Origin: Rhodoferax sp.
Lineage (GTDB): Bacteria > Pseudomonadota > Gammaproteobacteria > Burkholderiales > Burkholderiaceae_C
Assembly (NCBI RefSeq): GCF_030697375.1
Contig: NZ_JAUYQD010000078.1
Span: 1-63,689 of the forward strand
DNA: 63,689 nucleotides
Direction: 5' to 3'
Shown here: positions 33,484 to 41,818 of the stretch, piece by piece
Numbering within the stretch: position 1 is the stretch's first letter
Layout: each line of letters opens with the position of its first letter
The notes under the pieces: generated by a model
Seen by the model: only the letters and a program-made list of their open reading frames with translations
Database searches by the model: none
What the model was told of the DNA's origin: nothing
Made by a program: the position numbers and the translations under genes

Positions 33484-34278
33484 GTGCTGAAAAACCCCAG
33501 GACTGCAGGGCCCGCTCTGTCACTTGGTCCTGACCGGGTGGAGGCCATCGACTGGTCCGCGCCCTGGTTGGCGCCGTATGTGGCGGTCGGGCAGGGCGTT
33601 GCCGTCCAGGTGGCGGCGGGCGTGTCCAGTGCCCAGGCACTGAATGCCGCCCTGGCGCCCCAAGCCACCCCGGTGCGCTTTGTGCCGCAAAGCGATTTGC
33701 CCCCGGGCCAAGCCTATGAAAGCTATATTTTTGAGAGCAACTGCTGCCCCACCCGCGAGGGTTTGCACGATTTTTTCAATGGATTGGCGTGGTTGCAATT
33801 TCCTTTGACCAAACGCCGGCTCAACCACCTGCATGTGGCGCAGATCGCGCAGACCGGCATCCAGCCGGTGCGCGGCCCGGCCCGCGATGCGCTGACGGTG
33901 TTTGACGAAAACGCCGCTTTTTTGCAAGCGCCCGATGCCCTGTGGGACGCACTCGCCGCCAAAGACTGGCACCGGCTGTTCGTGGAGCTGCGCCCGCTGT
34001 GGCAGCAGGCCCATCTGCTGCTGTTTGGCCATGCCCTGCTGGAGAAGCTGGTTGCACCCCGAAAACCCATTACAACCCACGTCTACCGTGCGCAGGCAGC
34101 TAGCAATTCGATAGCAGAACTGGACGCCTGGATGGCGGCGGACCTGAGCGCCGACAAACTGGCTGGCAAACCCTTTGCCCACCTGCCGGTGCTGGGGGTG
34201 CCGGGCTGGTGGGCGGCCAATGAAGCGTCGGCGTTTTATGCCGATTCCAGCGTATTTCGGCCCCTTAAAACCCCGTAA
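33484..34278 (+). CDS. DUF3025 family protein
   Basis: A 264-residue protein of unknown function with the DUF3025 landmarks YESYIFESNCCPTREGLHDFFNGLAWLQFPLTKRRLNHLH (about 78-118) and PFAHLPVLGVPGWW near the end. It starts with GTG 2 bp after the NYN gene, so the two are probably co-translated. Near residue 205 the frame runs through a fragment of the dispersed repeat (34089-34116), giving the residues RAQAASNSIAEL. No catalytic motif is clear. Confidence 0.75.
   Translation: MLKNPRTAGPALSLGPDRVEAIDWSAPWLAPYVAVGQGVAVQVAAGVSSAQALNAALAPQATPVRFVPQSDLPPGQAYESYIFESNCCPTREGLHDFFNGLAWLQFPLTKRRLNHLHVAQIAQTGIQPVRGPARDALTVFDENAAFLQAPDALWDALAAKDWHRLFVELRPLWQQAHLLLFGHALLEKLVAPRKPITTHVYRAQAASNSIAELDAWMAADLSADKLAGKPFAHLPVLGVPGWWAANEASAFYADSSVFRPLKTP
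34089..34116 (+). repeat. dispersed repeat fragment inside the DUF3025 gene
   Basis: TGCGCAGGCAGCT followed by AGCAATTCGATAGCA matches the central and right parts of the ~51-bp repeat with several changes. It is read in frame. The left part is not recognisable. Confidence 0.5.
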
Positions 34279-34376
34279 ACTCTGTGGGCTGATCGCCGGC
34301 CTGGCTTGAAATCGGCCCCGGCGCCCCTACCATTCGCGCAACAGCCCTATCAAGCGGCTTGCCTTTGAAAGACTAT

Positions 34377-35252
34377 ATGAAACGCATTCTCTTGTTTGTA
34401 TTGACCAACGTGTTGGTCGTGGCGGTACTGGGCATCGTGGCCAGTTTGCTCGGCGTCAACCGTTACCTCACCTCCAGTGGCCTCAATTTGGGGGCTTTGC
34501 TGGGCTTCGCCCTGGTCATGGGCTTTGGCGGCGCCATCATCTCCCTCTTGATTAGCAAACCCATGGCCAAGTGGACCTCGGGAGTGCGGATCATCGAGCA
34601 GCCGCAAAACGGGGACGAAGCCTGGATTGTGGAAACCGTGCGCAAGCTGGCCGACAAGGCCGGCATTGGCATGCCCGAGGTGGGTATTTTTGACGGGGCA
34701 CCCAATGCCTTTGCCACCGGTGCCTTCAAAAACTCGGCCTTGGTGGCGGTGTCCACCGGCCTCTTGCAGGGCATGACCAAGGAAGAGATCGAAGCCGTCA
34801 TTGGCCACGAAATCGCCCACGTCGCCAACGGCGACATGGTCACCATGACGCTGATCCAGGGCGTGATGAACACCTTTGTGGTGTTTCTCAGCCGCGTCAT
34901 CGGCTACGCAGTGGACAGCTTTTTGCGCAAGGGCGACGAGCGCTCCAGCGGCCCCGGCATTGGTTACATGATCACCACCATCGTGCTCGACATCGTGCTG
35001 GGCTTTGCCGCAGCCATCGTGGTGGCCTGGTTCTCGCGCCACCGCGAGTTCCGTGCCGATGCGGGCGCCGCCCAACTGCTGGGCCGCAAACAGCCCATGA
35101 TCAATGCTCTGGCCCGTTTGGGCGGCATGACACCGGGCGAATTGCCCAAGAGCGTGGCTGCCTTCGGCATTGCCGGTGGTATCGGGCAGTTGTTCTCCAC
35201 CCATCCCCCCATCGAAGAGCGCATTGCTGCTCTGCAAAACTCGCCAACCTGA
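34377..35252 (+). CDS. htpX: membrane zinc metalloprotease HtpX
   Basis: A 291-residue inner-membrane protease that degrades damaged membrane proteins with FtsH. Two N-terminal membrane helices are followed by the zinc-binding HEXXH motif in VIGHEIAHVANGD (about residue 140-152), the third ligand region FRADAGAAQLLG (about 220) and a third and fourth hydrophobic stretch. The first ATG (34377) matches the usual MKRILLF start; a TTG six codons earlier is in frame but unlikely. Confidence 0.93.
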   Translation: MKRILLFVLTNVLVVAVLGIVASLLGVNRYLTSSGLNLGALLGFALVMGFGGAIISLLISKPMAKWTSGVRIIEQPQNGDEAWIVETVRKLADKAGIGMPEVGIFDGAPNAFATGAFKNSALVAVSTGLLQGMTKEEIEAVIGHEIAHVANGDMVTMTLIQGVMNTFVVFLSRVIGYAVDSFLRKGDERSSGPGIGYMITTIVLDIVLGFAAAIVVAWFSRHREFRADAGAAQLLGRKQPMINALARLGGMTPGELPKSVAAFGIAGGIGQLFSTHPPIEERIAALQNSPT

Positions 35253-35267
35253 ACACGGAGGAATCCC

Positions 35268-35897
35268 ATGGAACTCTCCACCTGGCTCGCTTTTTTTGCC
35301 GCCTCCTGGGCCATCAGCATTTCGCCTGGCGCCGGAGCGGTGGCCGCCATGAGTGCGGGCCTGAACCACGGCTTTCGCCGGGGCTACTTCACCACCTTCG
35401 GTCTGATCCTGGGCATCTGGACGCAGGTCATCGTGGTGGGCGTCGGCCTGGGCGCACTGGTGGCGGCGTCGAGCACGGCCTTTCTGGTGGTCAAGTGGGC
35501 CGGCGTGGCCTATCTGGTGTGGCTGGGCATCCAGCAGTGGCGCGCCCCGGCGACGCCCATGGTGGCCGAGCAAGACGGCGGGGCCGTGGTGACCCGGCGC
35601 TCCATGATTTTGCGGGCCTGGGTGATCAATGCGCTCAACCCCAAGGGCACGGTGTTTTTGCTGGCGGTGGTGCCACAGTTCATGAACCTGTCGCAGCCCT
35701 TGCTGCCGCAGTACCTGGTCATTGGGGCCACCCTGGGGTTCACCGACCTGGTGGTGATGGCGGGCTACACCGCCCTGGCAGCCCGGGTGCTGGGCGCTCT
35801 CAAGTCACCCATCCATATCCGAGCGTTGAACCGCGTGTTCGGGGGCTTTTTTGTGCTGGCAGGCTCGCTGCTGGCGATGTTCAAACGCGCCGCTTGA
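35268..35897 (+). CDS. LysE/RhtB family amino acid exporter
   Basis: A 209-residue inner-membrane exporter with about six hydrophobic segments. The LysE signature SPGAGAVAAMSAGLNHGFRRG (about 20-40) and the loop KWAGVAYLVWLGIQQWR are clear. It would export an amino acid or a derivative such as homoserine; the substrate is not predictable. The start has CGGAGGA upstream, 15 bp after htpX. Confidence 0.9.
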   Translation: MELSTWLAFFAASWAISISPGAGAVAAMSAGLNHGFRRGYFTTFGLILGIWTQVIVVGVGLGALVAASSTAFLVVKWAGVAYLVWLGIQQWRAPATPMVAEQDGGAVVTRRSMILRAWVINALNPKGTVFLLAVVPQFMNLSQPLLPQYLVIGATLGFTDLVVMAGYTALAARVLGALKSPIHIRALNRVFGGFFVLAGSLLAMFKRAA

Positions 35898-35951
35898 AAG
35901 TGGGTCCACGGGCGCAGGGCACCAAGGGCGATTTTTTCGGTAAAATACGTG

Positions 35952-35998
35952 CCTGGCCCTTATGAATGCTGCGCAAGCAGCTACTAAATTAGTAGCAA
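35952..35998 (+). repeat. dispersed ~51-bp repeat, copy E
   Basis: Carries TGCGCAAGCAGCT, then the stem GCTACT-aaatt-AGTAGC. The stem bases differ from other copies on both sides and still pair, a compensatory change. This supports a structured element. Confidence 0.85.
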
Positions 35999-36103
35999 AT
36001 CCATGGCAACTCTTGTGACTTCACGTTGGACGCTGCCAGTGTCGCGGTGGTTCGTGATTGACTCCGGAAGGCCCATTGCAGTCGTTCCCAAGAAGGCACG
36101 CAG

Positions 36104-36199
36104 GACGCAGGGCGGCGTGGCGCTCAACTCCGTTCGTGTCCCCCGCCCTGCGGGCTCCTCCTTTACCTCACTGCGCTGAGCGCCACGCCGCCCTGCGTC
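36104..36199. repeat. large palindromic element 1
   Basis: Perfect 23-bp inverted arms (36104-36126 and 36177-36199; left arm begins GACGCAGGGCGG) enclose a 50-bp loop. The loop contains TGTCCCCCG and GCTCCTCCTT, shared in reverse orientation with the loop of the neighbouring element. Confidence 0.85.
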
Positions 36200-36216
36200 G
36201 GCCAACATTGCTGGCT

Positions 36217-36320
36217 GCCGTTGCCATTGGGGTGGATGGTGCAGCGAAGTCAAGGAGGAGAACCGGGCGCAGCCCGGTTCGGGGGACATGAGCGGAACCA
36301 TCCACCCCGGTGGCAGCGGC
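36217..36320. repeat. large palindromic element 2
   Basis: 24-bp arms (36217-36240 and 36297-36320; core GGGGTGGATGGT) pair with two or three mismatches around a 56-bp loop. The loop holds a perfect inner 9-bp hairpin at 36260-36280 (GAACCGGGC / GCCCGGTTC) and, on the opposite strand, the TGTCCCCCG and TCCTCCTT segments seen in element 1. Confidence 0.85.
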
Positions 36321-36483
36321 CCCCACCAACCTGTGCCAGCAAAGTCTGGCCCTGCTGTACGCCAGCCGTACACCAAACTGGTGAATCCTGCGGGATTGAA
36401 AAAAACAGCCTTGCAAATTGCATATACCCGCCTGCCACCAGCAGGGCGGGCAGTTCAACGGCCAGCATTCTGGCCCAGAACGT

Positions 36484-38298
36484 TTACCCGGCAATACCCA
36501 GCAGATTGCGTCCGATGGCTTCAGCCACCTTGATGCCATCCACCCCCGCCGACAAAATCCCGCCCGCGTAGCTGGCGCCTTCGCCCGCCGGGTACAGCCC
36601 CCGCACATTCACACTTTGCAGGTCCTCCCCCCGGGGAATCTTCAAGGGGGACGAGGTACGTGTTTCCACGCCGGTCAGCACCGCGTCGGCCATGTCAAAG
36701 CCTTTGATCTTGCGGCCAAAGGCGGGCAGGGCTTCACGGATGGCTTCGATCGCATAGTGCGGCAGGCTGGGGGCCAGGTCGCCCAGCTTGACGCCGGGTT
36801 TGTACGAGGGCAACACCGAACCAAACCCGGTGGAGGCCCGTGCCGCGATGAAATCGCCCACCAGTTGCCCAGGCGCTTCGTAACTGCTGCCGCCCAGCAC
36901 ATAAGCCCCTGACTCCAGCTGGCGCTGCAAGGCGATGCCGGCCAGCGGGTGGGTGGCATCACTGGCCGGCCATCCGCCCGCTTGCCGCTGCGCGGCCTCG
37001 TCCGCGTACCGGCTCCCGGCGTCCGGGCCAAAGGCATGGACAAACGCCGCCACGTCTTGCGGGTAGTCCGGCGGCTCAATGCCCACCACAATGCCCGCGT
37101 TGGCGTTGCGCTCGTTGCGAGAATACTGGCTCATGCCGTTGGTGACCACGCGGCCGGGCTCCGAGGTCGCTGCCACCACGGTGCCGCCCGGGCACATGCA
37201 GAAGCTGTAGACCCCGCGCCCATTTTGGGCGTGGTGCACCAGCTTGTAGTCTGCAGCGCCCAAGAGCGGGTGGCCGGCGTGGCGGCCCCAGCGGGCGCGG
37301 TCGATCACGCTTTGCGGGTGCTCGATACGAAAGCCCACCGAAAACGGTTTGGCCTGCATGGCGACACCGCGATCAAACAACATGGCAAAGGTGTCGCGTG
37401 CGCTGTGGCCCAGCGCCATGACCACCTGGTCGGCGCGCAGCGCATAGGTCTGGCCCACAGCCACGTCCAGCACCTGCAAGCCACGCAACTGTTGCAAGTC
37501 GCCTTCTTTTTCGATCACCACGTCGGTGACGCGCTGTTCAAAGCGCACCTCGCCGCCCAGCGCAATGATCTGCTCGCGGATGTTTTCCACCACCTTGACC
37601 AGTTTGAAGGTGCCAATGTGCGGATGGGCTTCCACCAGGATGTCGGCGGGCGCGCCCGCCTTGACAAACTCGTGCATGACCTTGCGCCCCAGGTGGCGCG
37701 GGTCCTTGATCTGGCTGTACAGCTTGCCGTCCGAAAACGTGCCTGCACCGCCTTCGCCGAACTGCACATTGCTCTCGGGGTTCAGCTCCTTTTTGCGCCA
37801 CAGGCCCCAGGTGTCCTTGGTGCGCTGGCGCACCGTGGTGCCGCGCTCCAGCACGATGGGACGAAAGCCCATTTGCGCCAGCACCAGCGCGGCGAACATG
37901 CCGCAGGGTCCAAAACCCACCACCACCGGGCGCAGTGCCAGGGCGTCGGGCGCTTGGCCTACCGGGCGGTAGGCCATGTCCGGCGTGGCGTGGATGTGCG
38001 AGTTGCTGGCAAACTTGGCCAGTGCAGCCGCCTCCAGAGCGGGTGCGAGTTCCAGGTCAACGATATAAACCGCCAGCAGCTCGGCCTTGCGGGCGTCGAA
38101 ACTGCGTTTGAAAACCTGCAGATGGAGGATGTCGGTCTCCAGCACGCCCAGGGTTTGCGCCGCCAGGCGGGTGAGCGCCGCGATGGGCTGCGGTGGCGGT
38201 GTGCGGTCTTCGTCGGTTTCGCTGGGTGCGTCGGCGGCGCGGCGGGTATCGACCGGCAAGGCGGTCAGGGGAAGTTTGAGTTCGGAGAGGCGTAGCAT
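36484..38298 (-). CDS. FAD-dependent oxidoreductase (NAD(P)/FAD dehydrogenase-like, DUF-type)
   Basis: A 604-residue flavoprotein. An N-terminal ~110-residue domain precedes the FAD-binding Rossmann motif VVVGFGPCGMFAALVLAQMGFRPIVLERG (about 128-156). SNVQFGEGGAGTFSDGKL follows, then VVMALGHSARDTFAML and YPAGEGASYAGGILSAGVDGIKVAEAI near the C-terminus. These are hallmarks of the widespread bacterial family annotated as FAD-dependent protein or NAD(P)/FAD oxidoreductase, whose substrate is not known. The ATG at 38298 begins MLRLSELKL, the conserved family start. Confidence 0.85.
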   Translation of the reverse strand: MLRLSELKLPLTALPVDTRRAADAPSETDEDRTPPPQPIAALTRLAAQTLGVLETDILHLQVFKRSFDARKAELLAVYIVDLELAPALEAAALAKFASNSHIHATPDMAYRPVGQAPDALALRPVVVGFGPCGMFAALVLAQMGFRPIVLERGTTVRQRTKDTWGLWRKKELNPESNVQFGEGGAGTFSDGKLYSQIKDPRHLGRKVMHEFVKAGAPADILVEAHPHIGTFKLVKVVENIREQIIALGGEVRFEQRVTDVVIEKEGDLQQLRGLQVLDVAVGQTYALRADQVVMALGHSARDTFAMLFDRGVAMQAKPFSVGFRIEHPQSVIDRARWGRHAGHPLLGAADYKLVHHAQNGRGVYSFCMCPGGTVVAATSEPGRVVTNGMSQYSRNERNANAGIVVGIEPPDYPQDVAAFVHAFGPDAGSRYADEAAQRQAGGWPASDATHPLAGIALQRQLESGAYVLGGSSYEAPGQLVGDFIAARASTGFGSVLPSYKPGVKLGDLAPSLPHYAIEAIREALPAFGRKIKGFDMADAVLTGVETRTSSPLKIPRGEDLQSVNVRGLYPAGEGASYAGGILSAGVDGIKVAEAIGRNLLGIAG

Positions 38299-38336
38299 GG
38301 TGGGCTCGTGGTTATCAAGCAGATGCCAATAATACA

Positions 38337-38365
38337 GAAGGCCCCGCCTTTCGGTCGGGGCCTTC
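38337..38365 (-). terminator. probable transcription terminator of the cysteine synthase gene
   Basis: A 10-bp perfect stem (GAAGGCCCCG against CGGGGCCTTC) around a 9-nt loop lies 37 bp after the cysteine synthase stop. The minus-strand tail (TTCTGTATTATT) is only partly T-rich. A run of nine T lies just before the hairpin on that strand. Confidence 0.55.
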
Positions 38366-38401
38366 CGGGGTGACAAAAAAAAAGGGGGCTGGCCGTGCCG
38401 A

Positions 38402-39319
38402 TCAGGCGGGCAAGAACCCCTCCACCGACAGGTAACGCTCGCCGGTGTCGTAGTTGAAGCCCAGCACCGTGGCGCCCGCTGGCAGATCGGGCAGCTTTTG
38501 CGCGATGGCCGCCAAGGTGGCTCCGCTGGAGATGCCCACCAGCATGCCTTCTTCGGCGGCGCAGCGGCGCCCCATTTCGCGGGCCGGCTCGGCGTCCACC
38601 AGGATGGTGCCGTCCAGCAATTCGGTTTTCAGGTTCTTGGGGATAAAGCCCGCGCCAATGCCTTGGATAGGGTGGGGTGCCGGTGCGCCGCCCGAGATCA
38701 CGGGGGAGGCTGTCGGCTCCACGGCGTAGACCTTGAGCTGCGGCCACTGGGCCTTGAGCACCTGGGCCACGCCGCTGATGTGGCCGCCGGTGCCCACGCC
38801 GGTGATCAGGACGTCAATGCCATCGGGGAAGTCGGCCAGGATTTCCTGGGCCGTGGTGCGCGCATGGACTTCAATGTTGGCCGGATTTTCGAACTGCTGG
38901 GGAATCCAGGCGCCGGGAATGGTCAGCGCCAGTTCCTGGGCGCGGGCGATGGCGCCTTTCATGCCTTTTTCGCGCGGGGTCAGGTCAAACGTGGCGCCGT
39001 AGGCCAGCATCAGGCGGCGGCGCTCGACCGACATGCTGTCGGGCATCACCAAAATCAGTTTGTAGCCCTTGACCGCTGCCACCATGGCCAGGCCGACGCC
39101 GGTGTTGCCCGAGGTGGGCTCGATGATGGTGGCCCCTGGCTTCAACTCACCGCTTTTCTCTGCCGCTTCCACCATGGCCAAAGCGATGCGGTCCTTGATG
39201 GAGCCGCCGGGGTTGCTGCGCTCGGACTTGATCCACACCTGGTGGGTGTCGCCAAACAGGCGGTTGATGCGCACATGCGGGGTGTTGCCAATGGTCTGCA
39301 GAATGTTGTCGGCTTTCAT
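38402..39319 (-). CDS. cysteine synthase (O-acetylserine sulfhydrylase)
   Basis: A 305-residue PLP enzyme that makes cysteine from O-acetylserine and sulfide. The PLP lysine lies in NPGGSIKDRIALAM (about residue 42), the phosphate loop is GVGTGGHISG, and the substrate loop is EPTSGNTGVGLAM. The EMGRRCAAEEGMLVGISSG stretch is typical. The sequence fits CysK better than CysM by the SGNTGVGLA and GVGTGGHISG motifs, but I leave the symbol open. It is divergent from rnpB. Confidence 0.93.
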   Translation of the reverse strand: MKADNILQTIGNTPHVRINRLFGDTHQVWIKSERSNPGGSIKDRIALAMVEAAEKSGELKPGATIIEPTSGNTGVGLAMVAAVKGYKLILVMPDSMSVERRRLMLAYGATFDLTPREKGMKGAIARAQELALTIPGAWIPQQFENPANIEVHARTTAQEILADFPDGIDVLITGVGTGGHISGVAQVLKAQWPQLKVYAVEPTASPVISGGAPAPHPIQGIGAGFIPKNLKTELLDGTILVDAEPAREMGRRCAAEEGMLVGISSGATLAAIAQKLPDLPAGATVLGFNYDTGERYLSVEGFLPA

Positions 39320-39413
39320 CGAATTCTCCGGTGGTGGGTTGGTTTGAGGATATTTTCTGCTACTTCATTCACTGATTTCAATATATGGATATGTGTAGCC
39401 GCGATAATCGGCA

Positions 39414-39771
39414 GTGTGAAGCCCGCCAGACCACCGCTGGTGCAATTTGGGAAACCAAGCACTGGAGGAACGTCCGGACTGCATAGGGCAGCGTAGCAGC
39501 TAACGGCTGTCCACTGAAAGTCCCGAGCGCAAGCAAAGGATATAAGGTGAGGATCAGAGCAACAGAGACGAGTCGCACCAGGGCAACCCGGTGCGGGTGA
39601 AACGGGCAATCTCTACGCGCAGCAATACCAAGTAGGCACACGTTGACGGGGCCCCCGGAGTGTGCGGGTAGGTAGCACCGAGCCACTGGGTGACCAGTGG
39701 CCCAGATTAATGGTGGTCACATGGGGGGAAACCCCCATGCACAGAATCCGGCTTATCGGTGGGCTTCACAC
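39414..39771 (+). ncRNA. rnpB: RNase P RNA (bacterial type A)
   Basis: The catalytic RNA that removes tRNA 5' leaders. The ends pair to form helix P1 (GTGTGAAGCCC at 39414 with GGGCTTCACAC at 39761). The conserved core is present: GAGGAACGTCCGGACT (CR I, with one change from the usual GAGGAAAGTCCGG), CAGGGCAACCCGG-type P8/P9 region, CGGGTGAAACGGG, and near the 3' end AGAATCCGGCTTAT, the tRNA-CCA-binding region. A run of seven T at 39772-39778 follows P1 and probably ends transcription. Length about 358 nt, within the normal range. Confidence 0.95.
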
Positions 39772-39819
39772 TTTTTTTGAGGTATGGTTAGCCTCCCACA
39801 CCTTTATTTAGGAGGCACC

Positions 39820-40248
39820 ATGCGACCGATATTGGAGTTATTGAAAAAGCGCGAGGCAACCATCTGGTCCCTCAGCCCCACGGACAGTGTGTTTGACGCC
39901 TTGAAACGCATGGCCGAACACAATGTGGGCGCCATGATGGTCATCGACCAGGGCAAATTGGTGGGGGTGCTCTCCGAGCGCGATTACACCCGCAAGATTG
40001 CGCTGGCGGGCAAGTCTTCCAAAGAGACGCCGGTATCGGACATCATGACGGCCCAAGTGCTGACCGTCTCGCCCCAAACCCGTACCCGCGAATGCATGGC
40101 CCTGATGGGGCAGAAGAAAATTCGCCACCTGCCCGTGGTGAACGGCGACAAGGTGCTGGGCATGATCTCCATCCGCGACATCATGGACGACATCATTGCC
40201 GACCATGAGCAAACCATCAGCCAGCTGACGAGTTATATCGCGAGTTAA
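39820..40248 (+). CDS. CBS-domain pair protein
   Basis: A 142-residue protein consisting of two CBS domains, about 15-70 (VFDALKRMAEHNVGAMMVIDQGKLVGVLSERDY) and 82-135 (IMTAQVLTVSPQTRTRECMALMGQKKIRHLPVV, then GMISIRDIMDDII). Such Bateman modules bind adenosine nucleotides. Its regulatory target is not known. The ATG has an ideal AGGAGG 5 nt upstream. It follows rnpB by 48 bp. Confidence 0.88.
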   Translation: MRPILELLKKREATIWSLSPTDSVFDALKRMAEHNVGAMMVIDQGKLVGVLSERDYTRKIALAGKSSKETPVSDIMTAQVLTVSPQTRTRECMALMGQKKIRHLPVVNGDKVLGMISIRDIMDDIIADHEQTISQLTSYIAS

Positions 40249-40250
40249 GT

Positions 40251-40298
40251 CGCCGCCGGGCCGCCCCAAGGCGACGACGACCCCCTCGGGGGGCAGCC
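40251..40298. repeat. GC-rich dispersed repeat (CGCCGCCGGGCC type)
   Basis: CGCCGCCGGGCC ... CCAAGGCG ... CCCCCTCGGGGGGCAGC between two convergent genes. The same unit occurs twice at 63556-63689 with a few substitutions. The inner CCCC-ctcg-GGGG can fold and the element may act as a bidirectional terminator here. Confidence 0.7.
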
Positions 40299-40299
40299 C

Positions 40300-40902
40300 T
40301 TAAAACCTCGCTTGCAGCCCGAAGGTGAGCAGGTTGACATCGCTGTACGGGCGCTCCCACTCGGCACGCAGGCCGATGGAGGGGGTGATTTGGTAGATGC
40401 CGCCCAGGCCCATGCCCAGGCTGTTCCGGTCCTGGCTGATGCTGACGGACGTGCCCCCCAAACTGTCGGTGCCCCGGAGTGAACCGCTGGTGTAGCCCAC
40501 CTTGCCAAAAAACGACAACTGGTAGTTGACGGGCATGATTCCCATCGCAGACACATTCATGCCGCTGGATTTGGCATCCAGCCCCTTGAGGCCGCCGGTG
40601 AGGCCGGTGTTGTAGCTCTGTGTGCCCAGGTCCACAAAACCCCCTTCCACTGCAAAATTCGGCGTCAGCTGGTAGCCCAGCCGCCCCTTGAACTCGCTGT
40701 TGCTCGCCATGGACGGCCCCAAGCCGGTTCTGCCCAGGCGCACCAGGTCGGCGTCTGATTCTGTCGGTGTGCCCAATCCGTAACTTGTCTGGTGGGGTGA
40801 CACCAGGACATACAGTCCCTCCGCCCATGAGGGCCCCGCCAAACCGACCCCCGCTGCAAATGCGATCCAGGCAAAGGCATGTTTGGAATCGTGGAGTGTC
40901 AT
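40300..40902 (-). CDS. outer-membrane beta-barrel protein
   Basis: A 200-residue protein with a signal peptide (cleavage near residue 27, PSWAEG). It is followed by about eight alternating strands (LYVLVSPHQTSYGLG, EFKGRLGYQLTPNFAVEGGF, VNYQLSFFGKVGY, LGMGLGGIYQITPSIGLRAEW) and a C-terminal Phe (LTFGLQARF). That pattern fits a small OmpA/OmpW-like or OmpX-like barrel. No peptidoglycan-binding domain is present. Function is unknown. Confidence 0.85.
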   Translation of the reverse strand: MTLHDSKHAFAWIAFAAGVGLAGPSWAEGLYVLVSPHQTSYGLGTPTESDADLVRLGRTGLGPSMASNSEFKGRLGYQLTPNFAVEGGFVDLGTQSYNTGLTGGLKGLDAKSSGMNVSAMGIMPVNYQLSFFGKVGYTSGSLRGTDSLGGTSVSISQDRNSLGMGLGGIYQITPSIGLRAEWERPYSDVNLLTFGLQARF

Positions 40903-41005
40903 GGCAATTTCTCCGGTGAATGTTGGGGGATGGTCAGGCCATCATATTTTGCGACCCAAATGAACAAAAGTCCAAATGCAGTGCAAATGGTATCCAGATG
41001 TAAGG

Positions 41006-41815
41006 TTAAAACCGTTCGTGCCCAGCCAGGTAACGCCATTGCCCCACTGGCAAATCCCCCAGCGCGACGCGGCCCAGGCGAATGCGGCGCATGGCCAGAA
41101 TGGTCAACTGGGCTTTCTCACACAGGTGGGCCGCCAGCCCAGGGTGGGCGCCTTTGATGGCAAAGCGCAGCTTGCTGCGTTCGGCGTTGGAGCTGTTCAC
41201 ACTGACTTTGGCCTGGGGCAGGGGCTTGCGTTCGTCTTTCAAGGCCCGCTGGATCCTCTGCATCGCTTCGGGGGAGACCTCGCCCTGCACGTCCACGATC
41301 AGCTCGTGCTCCATGGAGTCCAGGTCTTCGGTGAGTTTGCGTTCGGTGCGCCAGTCCTGGGTGAACACCAGCAATCCGCTGGCGCCCGTCTCCAGCGGCA
41401 CCAGAGCGTCCAGGTTGTTGAAATGGCGTTTGAGCAGGCGAATGCCGGACTCGTCCTGGGCGAAGTGGTTGGCCGCTTGCAGCAGGGTGCGGGCGTTATC
41501 GACCTTGGGCGCGCGGCTGCGGACGGCTCGCACGGGTTCGTCGTCCTCCTCTTCATCGTCGGTGGCGTCCAGCCAGCCGGGCGGTTTGTGGAGCACCAGG
41601 GTCACCGGGGTCAGGTTCATCAGGGACGCGTTGGGGTCCAGGGTGATGGTCTGGTGCAGCACGCGGTGCTGCGGCTCCTCGACCACCACGCCGTTGACGC
41701 GCACCCAGCCGCCTTCGATGTACTGCTCGGCCTCGCGGCGGGAGCAGGGCACCATCTGGGCGATGCGTTTGGCCAGCCGTTCGCCAGCGTCAGATTCAGG
41801 GAGGTTTTTTTTCAT
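41006..41815 (-). CDS. S4-domain RsuA/RluF-type pseudouridine synthase homologue (catalytic Asp not conserved)
   Basis: A 269-residue protein. An S4 RNA-binding domain (about 8-60; RLAKRIAQMVPCSRREAEQYIEGGWVRVNG) is followed by a pseudouridine synthase fold (about 70-260). In active RsuA/RluF enzymes the motif around the catalytic Asp reads GRLDxxTxGLLL. Here the aligned segment is VPLETGASGLLVFTQD, with Glu in place of Asp and no preceding Gly-Arg. So it may be an RNA-binding protein rather than an active enzyme. It is 3 bp after the metallo-beta-lactamase gene on the same strand. Confidence 0.8.
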   Translation of the reverse strand: MKKNLPESDAGERLAKRIAQMVPCSRREAEQYIEGGWVRVNGVVVEEPQHRVLHQTITLDPNASLMNLTPVTLVLHKPPGWLDATDDEEEDDEPVRAVRSRAPKVDNARTLLQAANHFAQDESGIRLLKRHFNNLDALVPLETGASGLLVFTQDWRTERKLTEDLDSMEHELIVDVQGEVSPEAMQRIQRALKDERKPLPQAKVSVNSSNAERSKLRFAIKGAHPGLAAHLCEKAQLTILAMRRIRLGRVALGDLPVGQWRYLAGHERF

Positions 41816-41818
41816 GGT

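Larger units (their letters stand above)
35898..36483. other. 586-bp gene-free region rich in palindromes
   Basis: No protein-coding gene is convincing between the exporter and the oxidoreductase. The region holds a copy of the ~51-bp repeat (35952-35998) and two large palindromic elements (36104-36199 and 36217-36320). A smaller hairpin lies near 36427-36450 (CCCGCCTGC against GCAGGGCGGG, one bulge), close to the 3' end of the minus-strand oxidoreductase, and may help end its transcript. Confidence 0.7.

Noticed and set aside
33719..33750. Possible further fragment of the dispersed repeat in the DUF3025 gene
   Set aside because: AGCTATATTTTTGAGAGCAA is only loosely similar, and the encoded YESYIFESNCC is itself a conserved family motif, so the match is likely chance.
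36427..36450. Terminator after the FAD oxidoreductase
   Set aside because: The stem has a bulge and the following bases are not T-rich; noted in the gap entry only.
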